Made by a program: the position numbers and the translations under genes
Shown here: positions 1-5,217 of the stretch, one piece after another
Position numbering within the stretch: position 1 is the stretch's first letter
How the letters are laid out: each line of letters opens with the position of its first letter
NCBI GenBank assembly: GCA_016200445.1
Contig: JACQEQ010000166.1
Span: 1 to 5,217, forward strand
DNA length: 5,217 nt
Direction of reading: 5' to 3'
From: Gammaproteobacteria bacterium
GTDB taxonomy: Bacteria; Pseudomonadota; Gammaproteobacteria; SG8-11
Notes under the pieces: model-generated
What the model was told of the DNA's origin: nothing
What the model saw: the letters and a program-made list of their open reading frames with translations, nothing else
The model's database searches: none

Positions 1-104
1 ACTAATTCGGATTCGAGTACTTGGCTGACAGCCAACGAAAGTTTGTCGTGATGGGCGGCGCTGCTGTTGGAGAGGTGGTCGATCAAGGCAGTGATGGATT
101 GCAT
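1..104 (-). CDS. N-terminal fragment of an unidentified protein, third gene of the minus-strand operon
   Basis: An ATG at 104-102 opens a frame that stays open to the left edge, giving 34 codons that begin MQSITALIDHLSNSS and end near VSQVLESEL. The start lies 20 bp after the stop of the GTPase gene, on the same strand, so it is probably co-transcribed with it. A weak purine stretch (GAGA) sits about 7-8 nt before the ATG. The visible part is hydrophilic and probably helical, with no signal peptide or membrane segment. I do not recognise the family. A Roadblock/LC7 partner (MglB-like) often accompanies small GTPases of this kind, but the visible residues do not show the usual start of that fold, so I do not assign it. 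The frame, spacing and start codon are seen; that it is a real gene is inferred. Confidence 0.6.
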   Translation of the reverse strand, partial: MQSITALIDHLSNSSAAHHDKLSLAVSQVLESEL

Positions 105-124
105 GAGCGTCTCGTTTGGTAACG

Positions 125-652
125 TTAATGTTGTAGTGAGGCAAGCAGCGCTTGCACCAGGAGTTTGATGTCATCGCTGTTGCGCGCGTCGACTTCGAAC
201 ACGGGGAAAATCTGCTTGCGTTCGTACAAGCGCTGTTGAAAATCCGCGATGCTGGCTTGATCCAGTACTCCGGAACGCGTGACTCCGATAACGACGGCAT
301 GGTTACGCGCGAATTCGTCGAACTCATCGAGATAAAATTCCATATTGCCGAGCGGATCGGCATTGTCGCGATTCACCAGCAATACCAAACCGATACCGCC
401 GCGCGCTAATATCTTCCACATAAAATTGAAGCGCTCTTGCCCGGGTGTGCCATACAGGTGGATGCGCGCGCCGTCGTCGAGCGAGATGTAGCTGTAGTCC
501 ATCGCCACCGTGGTGGTGTTCTTCATCTTGATGGTGTCGTCGGTGCAGCGTACATCGGTCGACACCGGCGGCGCGTCGCTGATGGCGGCAATCGCAGTGG
601 TTTTTCCCGCACCCACCGGCCCGGTGAAAATTATTTTGTCAAGCATCGGCAT
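125..652 (-). CDS. Small Ras-like GTPase, COG2229 / MglA-like
   Basis: The 175-residue product is a single soluble G domain. The Walker A (G1) motif is GPVGAGKT at residues 11-18. A Thr-rich switch I (KNTTTVAMDY) lies at 44-53. The G3 region reads LYGTPGQERF at 66-75, with Gly where classical GTPases carry the Asp of DxxG; this is how I recall the COG2229 subgroup. The G4 position reads VTRSG (124-128) instead of NKxD, and the end carries FEVDARNSDDI (152-162), the G5-like element of this family. Known members act as GTP-dependent switches, and the related MglA sets cell polarity and drives type IV pilus motility. Here the partner and target are unknown. The ATG at 652 follows the stop of the upstream gene by 3 bp and has a GGGGG ribosome-binding stretch 6 nt before it, inside that gene's end. 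A second ATG at 646 is possible. There is no lipidation or membrane signal. Confidence 0.9.
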   Translation of the reverse strand: MPMLDKIIFTGPVGAGKTTAIAAISDAPPVSTDVRCTDDTIKMKNTTTVAMDYSYISLDDGARIHLYGTPGQERFNFMWKILARGGIGLVLLVNRDNADPLGNMEFYLDEFDEFARNHAVVIGVTRSGVLDQASIADFQQRLYERKQIFPVFEVDARNSDDIKLLVQALLASLQH

Positions 653-655
653 AAC

Positions 656-1633
656 TTACCCCCGCAAGCTCAGGCGCTGGGCGATGCGGCTGAATAACGA
701 CCTTGCCTCATCGCTCACGCTGCGCTGCTCCGGTTCGGCGGCGGAAATTTTGTCTCCCGCATCGATCAAATCGACCGCGTACGACGCGTTGTAGAAATTC
801 ACGATGGCTTCGAAGGGCAGTTGCGTCAGCTCCGCGAGCTTGATCAGATTCAATGGCTGGCGCGCCAGCGCTGCCGCAATTTTCAGATGGCTCGCGACGA
901 AGTTGTCGCGCGAAAAATTCGGCCAGGCGCGCAGCTTGACTGCCTGGTAGGCGTTGTGTCCGGGCAACAGAACACCGCCCGAACATTCCACTCCAGCGGT
1001 CCACAGCAGAGAATATAACGGACTAAGCAGCAGACCTTGGCTAGCGTTGGCGTAGTCTGCCCGTGTGAGTATTTGGACACGCAGTTCCTCGAACGGCACC
1101 GTATACAGTTTGCGCAGCGTGCCGGAGGTGGCGGCTGTGGCAATCACGCGCTGTACACCGTCGACATACACCACCGGGCAGCCCGTAGCTTGGATACGCA
1201 GATATTCGCCCTGTTCTTTGGCGCTCAATAAAACGCTGAACAGCGTTTGCGTTCCGGCGGTGGCCGCCGTAGCGGTTGCTGCTTGTTGTTCGGCGAGTTG
1301 CGCCGCCATTTTGGAGAATAGCCGCCGCAGTACATCGCACAGTGCAGCGGGCGCCGGCGGTTTAGCAAGCGCGATCAGATTGGTGCCGTGGTTAGGTTGC
1401 TCCGCGAATACCAGTTTCACCTGGCCGGCGCGGCTCACCTTCAGGATTTGCTGGCCATATTTACTGTCAAGATCGAATACCAGGAGATGCGCTTCGCGCA
1501 AGCTGCCCGGCAAAAGGCGCACACGCACGCCATCCTGCGCTAGCTTTTTAATCGCAGTCGCGAGGATGCCTTTTTCGTGCATGCCCAAGAACGGTGCTGC
1601 AAGTTGAAGTTCCGGAAGTCGAATGGTCATCAT
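656..1633 (-). CDS. Conserved-looking protein of unknown function with receiver-like N-terminus, first gene of the GTPase operon
   Basis: About 325 residues, soluble, with no signal peptide or membrane helix. I do not recognise a named family. Three parts can be seen. Residues ~38-108 resemble the second half of a response-regulator receiver: a hydrophobic strand HLLVFDLDS, another strand VKLVFAE, then LIALAKPPAPAALCDVL, which mimics the receiver K-P turn and last helix. The acidic pair and a clear phospho-acceptor site are not evident. A low-complexity Ala/Thr/Gln linker follows at ~110-128. Next is a segment with GEYLRIQATGCPVVYVDGVQ (~142-161), recalling DUF4388/PATAN-like strands, and a helical C-terminal region with possible winged-helix character (~240-290). 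Start choice: ATG at 1633, with alternatives TTG at 1639 and ATG at 1630; an in-frame TGA at 1648-1646 prevents a longer protein. No strong Shine-Dalgarno is visible. Its stop lies 3 bp before the GTPase start, so it is probably a regulator or partner of that GTPase (inference). Confidence 0.8.
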   Translation of the reverse strand: MMTIRLPELQLAAPFLGMHEKGILATAIKKLAQDGVRVRLLPGSLREAHLLVFDLDSKYGQQILKVSRAGQVKLVFAEQPNHGTNLIALAKPPAPAALCDVLRRLFSKMAAQLAEQQAATATAATAGTQTLFSVLLSAKEQGEYLRIQATGCPVVYVDGVQRVIATAATSGTLRKLYTVPFEELRVQILTRADYANASQGLLLSPLYSLLWTAGVECSGGVLLPGHNAYQAVKLRAWPNFSRDNFVASHLKIAAALARQPLNLIKLAELTQLPFEAIVNFYNASYAVDLIDAGDKISAAEPEQRSVSDEARSLFSRIAQRLSLRG

Positions 1634-1894
1634 GTTCAAGGTCGCTCATGGCATCAAACAGTAGGTACTCCCGGCAGGCGCGCCAAGAGCCTGCTTTGCG
1701 GCAAGGTCCAAGCCGTGCGTCGCGTCAGTTCGTCACATAGCAGGTTAGCGTGAGCGTGCTGGCAAATATGAGTGAATGGCATTAGCGGTAAGCAATATTG
1801 AGACATTTTCCCCAATTTCCCTCACTGCTTCTCCAGTGCCACCGCGCGCCACCGATACTCACCTCAACGAACATGCAATTGGAATGTGAGGCCT
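1634..1894. promoter_or_regulatory. Divergent intergenic region, expected to hold both operon promoters
   Basis: No supported gene lies here, and the two flanking operons point away from each other, so promoters for both are expected. By eye I find only weak candidates: TTGAGA at 1798-1803 has no good -10 at proper spacing, and the TGGCA at 1777-1781 lacks a GC at the distance sigma-54 needs. An 8-bp palindrome CAATATTG (1793-1800) and a direct hexamer repeat AGCGTG (1747-1752, 1753-1758) are the only small patterns seen. Either could be chance. That the region is regulatory follows from gene orientation, not from any recognised box. Confidence 0.4.
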
Positions 1895-2818
1895 ATGAGC
1901 ACGCAACGCCACCACCAAGTAAAAGTGCAGGATCTTGACGATTCGGAACGTCTATTGCTGAAAATGATTTTCTCGGTCTCGCGCCAGACGCCGACGCGGC
2001 AACATGGCTACGAAATCTGCGCCGATAGCGGCAACTACGACATCGTAATTGCGGCACGTGACGCCGTTCACAACGCCGGCGCAGTTCCGCTGTTGGTGTT
2101 GACCGATGTCGCAGGTCCCAATCGGATCGAGCGCCCGCTCTTGGCGTCGCGCGTGCTGCGCATACTGGATGACGCCGTTACGTCGAATGTGTCAAAACCA
2201 GATGCATACGCGCCGCTTGCGGCAGTGCAAGACATTCTCAGCGCACCAATCCAACGCGAAGAACGCCTCGCGAATTTTTCGATCAGTGCGGAGGAAGCGC
2301 AGGAACTTGCCATCGTCCAGGACGATGCCCTGGAACATCCCGCCAATCACGAATCCGCTCTAGAGTCGATTGCGCCTGTGCTCGCGGCGGATTCGTTACG
2401 GACAGCTGCGAGCGCCGGGCAGCCTGCTCAAGTTCGCCGCGTGTTGGTCGTTGACGATAGTGCATCGGTACGCAAACAGCTGGAAATCGAGTTGACGCAC
2501 TTCGATGCTGAAGTGGACTACGCCGCATCCGCGCGCCAGGCCATCGATATGATCGAAGCCAATCGCTACGACATCGCTTTGCTCGACGTGGTGTTGCCGG
2601 ATTGGGATGGTTTTTCTATTTGCAAAAAAGTAAAAGCCGAGTCTCCAAGCACGATTGCCGTGATGTTGACATCAAAAGCAACCCAAGCAGACAAATTGAA
2701 AGGCACGCTCGCTGGATGCGATGCGTACCTGGTGAAGCCGGTTGGACGCCGTGCCTTCCAGGCGGTGGTTATTAAGTACTTGCCACCCGCCAAAACCAGC
2801 CATTCATTGAGCGCATGA
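1895..2818 (+). CDS. Two-domain response regulator (degenerate receiver plus active receiver), in the PilG position
   Basis: A protein of 307 residues from the ATG at 1895. The C-terminal domain (~181-298) is a complete receiver: acidic pair DD187-188 in VLVVDDS, phospho-acceptor D231 in IALLDVVLPDWDG, T259 in MLTSK and K281 in YLVKP. The N-terminal ~95 residues look like a receiver that has lost its chemistry: strand YDIVIAARDA lacks the acceptor Asp, LLVLTDV matches the Thr strand, and IERPLLASRVLRIL matches the K-P turn with Arg for Lys. An acidic, Ala-rich linker of about 85 residues joins them. It is the first gene of a PilG-H-I-J-like operon, where PilG is normally a single ~135-residue receiver, so it probably takes that role: accepting phosphate from the CheA-type kinase and signalling to pilus control. 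There is no DNA-binding or enzymatic output domain. A GTG at 1886 would add three residues. GAGG at 1888-1891 is close to the ATG, so the start is not certain. Confidence 0.88.
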   Translation: MSTQRHHQVKVQDLDDSERLLLKMIFSVSRQTPTRQHGYEICADSGNYDIVIAARDAVHNAGAVPLLVLTDVAGPNRIERPLLASRVLRILDDAVTSNVSKPDAYAPLAAVQDILSAPIQREERLANFSISAEEAQELAIVQDDALEHPANHESALESIAPVLAADSLRTAASAGQPAQVRRVLVVDDSASVRKQLEIELTHFDAEVDYAASARQAIDMIEANRYDIALLDVVLPDWDGFSICKKVKAESPSTIAVMLTSKATQADKLKGTLAGCDAYLVKPVGRRAFQAVVIKYLPPAKTSHSLSA

Positions 2819-2851
2819 TTTAGTCAAGAATAAACCCCTGGAGAAGACACC

Positions 2852-3217
2852 ATGACTATTCGTAAAGTACTCGTCGTCGATGATTCCGCTGCGGAGCTAT
2901 CGAACATCAAGAGCATCATCGCCGCCACCGGCTGCACGGTGCTGTCCGCCACTAACGGCAAAGAAGCTCTGGCACTGGCGAAAGCCGAGAAGCCAGACAT
3001 TATCTTTATGGACATCATCATGCCGGACATGGACGGCTACGAAGCGACCCGGCGCTTGAGCAACGATGCCGACACAAAGAATATCCCGATCGTGTTTGTG
3101 AGCAGCAAACGCCAAAAAGCCGACCGGCTTTGGGGGCAAATGCAGGGCGGCAAAGGCTACGTCACCAAGCCGTTTACGCCGGAACAGATCATCGATCAGA
3201 TCAAAGCGTTTCAGTAA
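2852..3217 (+). CDS. pilH: PilH-like single-domain response regulator
   Basis: 121 residues, exactly one CheY-type receiver and no output domain. Key residues are present: acidic pair D10-D11 in VLVVDDS, phospho-acceptor D54 in IIFMDIIMPDMDGYEATR, S84 in the place of the usual Thr/Ser, and K106 in YVTKPF. The stretch RLWGQMQGGKGYVTKP closely follows the WGKRQGA..YLTKP pattern of Pseudomonas PilH and separates it from ordinary CheY. In the Pil-Chp system PilH is phosphorylated by ChpA; it opposes or tempers PilG and influences pilus retraction. The start is well supported: GGAG at 2840-2843 lies 8 nt before the ATG. It begins 33 bp after the preceding response regulator gene and is followed by a 143-bp gap with hairpins before the CheW-like gene. 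The receiver assignment is certain; the PilH role is inferred from sequence and order. Confidence 0.9.
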   Translation: MTIRKVLVVDDSAAELSNIKSIIAATGCTVLSATNGKEALALAKAEKPDIIFMDIIMPDMDGYEATRRLSNDADTKNIPIVFVSSKRQKADRLWGQMQGGKGYVTKPFTPEQIIDQIKAFQ

Positions 3218-3232
3218 GACAGTGGAGTAATG

Positions 3233-3245
3233 CCCGCTGTGCGGG
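3233..3245 (+). other. Short GC-rich hairpin just after the pilH-like gene
   Basis: CCCGC (3233-3237), loop TGT, GCGGG (3241-3245) form a perfect 5-bp stem starting 15 nt after the pilH-like stop codon. No T tract follows (the next bases are GCGGAATCATTT), so it does not qualify as a standard intrinsic terminator. It could stabilise the 3' end of a processed transcript or be chance. Confidence 0.3.
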
Positions 3246-3276
3246 GCGGAATCATTTGATCATGGCGCGGCGCAAA

Positions 3277-3319
3277 CGGAGCATTCCTTCACCCTTGCAG
3301 GGAGGAAGGCGGTGCTTCG
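3277..3319. repeat. Large imperfect inverted repeat / hairpin between the pilH- and pilI-like genes
   Basis: A 43-nt imperfect palindrome with three stacked stems. CGGAGCA (3277-3283) pairs with TGCTTCG (3313-3319) with one G-T wobble. CCTTC (3286-3290) pairs with GAAGG (3305-3309). CCCT (3292-3295) pairs with AGGG (3299-3302) around a TGC loop. Small internal loops (TT/CGG and A/AG) separate the stems. In total 16 pairs are possible. It sits in the 143-bp gap of an otherwise compact operon, about 40 nt before the next start codon. No T run follows on the plus strand, so it is not a classic terminator. It could be a dispersed intergenic palindrome (REP-like), an mRNA processing or stabilising element, or a partial attenuator setting the ratio of regulators to receptor. 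Confidence 0.6.
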
Positions 3320-3360
3320 AGGTTGCTTAGTCAGGTTTAGTTCTAACAAGAGATGGGCCT

Positions 3361-3915
3361 ATGTCGAACTCCAACGTCGTGGTGTTGCCGGTCACACGTG
3401 CCGCTGCGCGCGCAGACGCCGCAACTCCTGAGCAGCCGGCCGAGGAGGCGCGCATCTCGCGCTATGGATATCGGGTTGGTCCAATGACGCTGCTGGTTGC
3501 GCCCGGAATGGTGAGCGAAATCTCTGTATTGCCAGAGATCACACCCTTACCACGCAGCGTGCGCTGGTTAGCAGGTTGCACCAACATTCGCGGCAACATC
3601 GTGCCGGTGTTCTGTCTGCACCCGCTGATCGATGCCGTGCGGGTGCGCGCTGATCGGCCCACGGTGCTACTGCTGGATCGTGGTACGCGCATGCTCGGAT
3701 TGCTGATTGACGGTTTGCCCCAGGCATTGCTGCAAACCGCTACCGCCAGCGAACTATTACCGCCGAATGATGCGCTGTCTGGATTTATTCGTAGTGGATT
3801 TGTCGTGAATGGGAACCTTTGGCTCGAGTTCGATGCGCACGGATTTTTTACGCAGCTCGCCGCCAATTCAACCTCGTCTCGAAGCGCCGCACAGCGCAAG
3901 ACACGTTCGGAGTAA
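3361..3915 (+). CDS. pilI: CheW-like chemotaxis adaptor, PilI-like
   Basis: 184 residues. A disordered Ala-rich N-terminus (~1-32) precedes a CheW domain (~33-167), and a basic Ser-rich tail ends the protein. The CheW signature is clear: PLPRSVRWLAGCTNIRGNIV at 62-81, followed by PVFCL (82-86), includes the conserved NxRG turn (N75, R77, G78). PMTLLVAPG (41-49), ELLPPNDALSGF (131-142) and LWLEFDAHGFF (153-163) match the PilI pattern. Cys85 stands where many CheW proteins have Asp. CheW/PilI couples the receptor tips to the CheA-type kinase (ChpA in Pseudomonas) in cytoplasmic arrays. The ATG at 3361 has only a modest ribosome-binding site (AGAG about 8 nt upstream). The stop is 4 bp before the receptor gene, so those two are translated together. 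The domain call is firm; PilI as the specific role is inferred from neighbours and similarity. Confidence 0.88.
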   Translation: MSNSNVVVLPVTRAAARADAATPEQPAEEARISRYGYRVGPMTLLVAPGMVSEISVLPEITPLPRSVRWLAGCTNIRGNIVPVFCLHPLIDAVRVRADRPTVLLLDRGTRMLGLLIDGLPQALLQTATASELLPPNDALSGFIRSGFVVNGNLWLEFDAHGFFTQLAANSTSSRSAAQRKTRSE

Positions 3916-3919
3916 CGCC

Positions 3920-5217
3920 ATGCAGCTTAATCAAATCAATATCCTCAACCACCTCAACATCGGATCGCGGCTGGTGCTGTTGATCGCCGTGCAAACGGTA
4001 ACGGTGGTGATCATCGGTGCAACCGCACTGTATGGGTTGAACTACGCCCGGCAGACGACGCAGACGCTGAATACCGAGACCATCGAGCAAGTTACGCTCA
4101 ATCAATTGAACGAAGTGTTACGTGCGGATTTTCTGGCGACGGTCAATGACGTCCACAACGGCCGCATCAGCTGGGAGCAGGGCAGCGCGAACCTGCTGGG
4201 TGCACGCAATCTATTTGTCAATAACTGGGCAGAATATCGCGCCGACAAGCCGGCGGCGGATGTCCAAGAAATCGATGAAGCACTGGGCGGCGAATATCAG
4301 AAGGTGCTTGCCGCGATGGACGACCTGGATAGCATCTTGAACGCCAAAGAAACCGAGCGGCTGAACGACTTCGTAAACAATAGCGTGGCGCGCCAGATCA
4401 CGCCATTTCTCACCGAATTAAACGATCGCGTCGCCGAGCAGCAGCTGGAATCCGGCGAGCTGTTCAAGCTCATGTTGAATCGCGGCAAGAATCTTTTGTA
4501 TGGCAGCGCGTTACTGGTGCTGTTCGGGCTCGGCTTGGCGACCACGCTCGGTTACTTCATCTTCCGTTCCATCGTGCGGCCGATTAAGCAAATTGCAACC
4601 ACGGTAAATCAGGTGGCGCAGGGCGATTACTATGCACGCACCCAGGTCGCTGGCAATGACGAGTTAGGTTCGCTGGGTTTTGCATTCGATAACTTACTAG
4701 ACGATAAAGTCGCGACCCTGGTACAAGCCGAAAAGGAAAATGAACAGCTCAATGAATCCGTCATCAATTTGCTGCAAGCGGTGTCGAAGCTAAGTCAGCG
4801 CGATCTCACCGTTCGCGTCCCCGTGACCGAGGACGTGGCTGGACCGGTGGCCGATGCGTTGAATCAATTTACCAGCGAAACTTCAAAGGTGTTATTGGGC
4901 GTGCGCCGCATCGCCGAACAAGTCGCACGTGCCACCAGCGTGGTGAAGTCGCAATCCGACATCGTGATCGCGGTCTCCGACAAAGAGCACAGCGACGTGG
5001 TCGCGACACTCAGCGCGCTGGATATCGCGGTGGTCACCATGAACGACATCGCCCAGTTGGCGGACGCCTGCAGCCGCGCCGCTGAAAATGCTATCGGCTC
5101 CACGCATACGGCACTGACGACGGTGACCAGTACGGTCGACGGTATCAATGGCATTCGTACCACCATTCATGAGACCGAAAAACGCTTGAAACGCCTGGGC
5201 GAACGTTCGCAAGAAAT
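3920..5217 (+). CDS. pilJ: PilJ-like methyl-accepting chemotaxis protein, 3' end cut by window edge
   Basis: 432 codons are visible and the frame is open to the right edge. A short N-terminal cytoplasmic stretch leads to a first membrane helix (~18-40, LVLLIAVQTVTVVIIGATAL). A ~150-residue helical periplasmic sensor region follows, then a second membrane helix (~191-215, rich in Leu and Gly). HAMP starts at FRSIVRPIKQI (~215), with QGDYYARTQVAGNDELGSLG in its second half. A second HAMP-like repeat at ~280-320 carries SQRDLTVRVPVTEDVAGPVA, the DLTV..VTED element seen in PilJ. The kinase-control coiled coil begins after it; the hairpin tip and methylation helices are mostly beyond the edge. PilJ-type receptors sense surface contact or pilus-related cues and drive ChpA. 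The start is strong: GGAG at 3909-3912 lies 7 nt before the ATG and overlaps the end of the pilI-like gene. The exact ligand cannot be read from the sequence. Confidence 0.9.
   Translation, partial: MQLNQINILNHLNIGSRLVLLIAVQTVTVVIIGATALYGLNYARQTTQTLNTETIEQVTLNQLNEVLRADFLATVNDVHNGRISWEQGSANLLGARNLFVNNWAEYRADKPAADVQEIDEALGGEYQKVLAAMDDLDSILNAKETERLNDFVNNSVARQITPFLTELNDRVAEQQLESGELFKLMLNRGKNLLYGSALLVLFGLGLATTLGYFIFRSIVRPIKQIATTVNQVAQGDYYARTQVAGNDELGSLGFAFDNLLDDKVATLVQAEKENEQLNESVINLLQAVSKLSQRDLTVRVPVTEDVAGPVADALNQFTSETSKVLLGVRRIAEQVARATSVVKSQSDIVIAVSDKEHSDVVATLSALDIAVVTMNDIAQLADACSRAAENAIGSTHTALTTVTSTVDGINGIRTTIHETEKRLKRLGERSQE

Noticed and set aside
152..697. Plus-strand open frames opposite the GTPase gene (152-409 and 437-697)
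   Set aside because: They overlap antisense the clearly recognised GTPase and show no motifs of their own.
1065..1607. Open frame of 180 codons on the plus strand
   Set aside because: It lies fully antisense to the 656-1633 gene, has low-complexity Ser/Arg/Cys-rich content and no domain pattern; it is a shadow of the GC-rich coding strand opposite.
1777..1793. Possible sigma-54 promoter (TGGCA ... GC) in the divergent region
   Set aside because: The distance from GG to GC is 14 nt rather than the required 12, and the -12 element is not TTGC-like.
2807..2834. Possible sigma-70 promoter before the pilH-like gene (TTGAGC, 16 bp, AATAAA)
   Set aside because: Both boxes are only 4/6 matches, and transcription would begin at or inside the ribosome-binding site at 2840, so it is unlikely to serve the gene.
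3262..3330. Small 22-codon ORF (MARRKRSIPS...) between the pilH- and pilI-like genes
   Set aside because: It has an ATG and a purine-rich stretch about 11 nt upstream, but its sequence is dictated by the hairpin it spans and the spacing is poor. A leader peptide cannot be excluded, but nothing supports one.
3462..3899. Open frame of 145 codons on the minus strand
   Set aside because: Antisense to the CheW-like gene, whose domain signature is clear; the minus-strand product is Ser/Arg/Pro-rich with no recognisable motif.

Overview
The window is a dense, moderately GC-rich piece of bacterial chromosome. It has two divergent gene sets separated by about 260 bp. The gene content (PilH-, PilI- and PilJ-like proteins in a row) points to a Gram-negative proteobacterium with type IV pili. 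A beta- or gammaproteobacterium is most likely, but this rests on protein resemblance only; there is no rRNA or other taxonomic marker.

Left half (1-1633, minus strand): a tight operon read right to left. First comes a ~325-residue protein of unknown function (656-1633) whose N-terminus looks like a degenerate response-regulator receiver fold. Three bases later follows a small Ras-like GTPase of the COG2229/MglA-like type (125-652). Then comes the first 34 codons of a third gene that runs off the left edge (1-104). Spacings of 3 and 20 bp suggest co-transcription.

Middle (1634-1894): a non-coding divergent region that should hold the promoters of both operons. No convincing sigma-70, sigma-54 or sigma-28 box was found by eye.

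Right half (1895-5217, plus strand): a chemosensory operon of the Pil-Chp type. Gene order is a two-domain response regulator in the PilG position (1895-2818), a single-domain PilH-like regulator (2852-3217), a PilI-like CheW adaptor (3361-3915) and a PilJ-like methyl-accepting chemotaxis protein cut by the right edge (3920-5217). The 143-bp gap between the pilH- and pilI-like genes holds a large imperfect hairpin (3277-3319) and a smaller GC-rich one (3233-3245).

Working model (inference): the PilJ-like receptor signals through the PilI-like adaptor to a CheA-type kinase expected just beyond the right edge. That kinase phosphorylates the two response regulators to control pilus extension, retraction or cAMP. 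The divergent GTPase operon is a plausible partner for polarity or pilus regulation, by analogy with MglA in Myxococcus and its relatives. Nothing in the window proves the link. No mobile elements, CRISPR arrays, tRNA or rRNA genes were seen.
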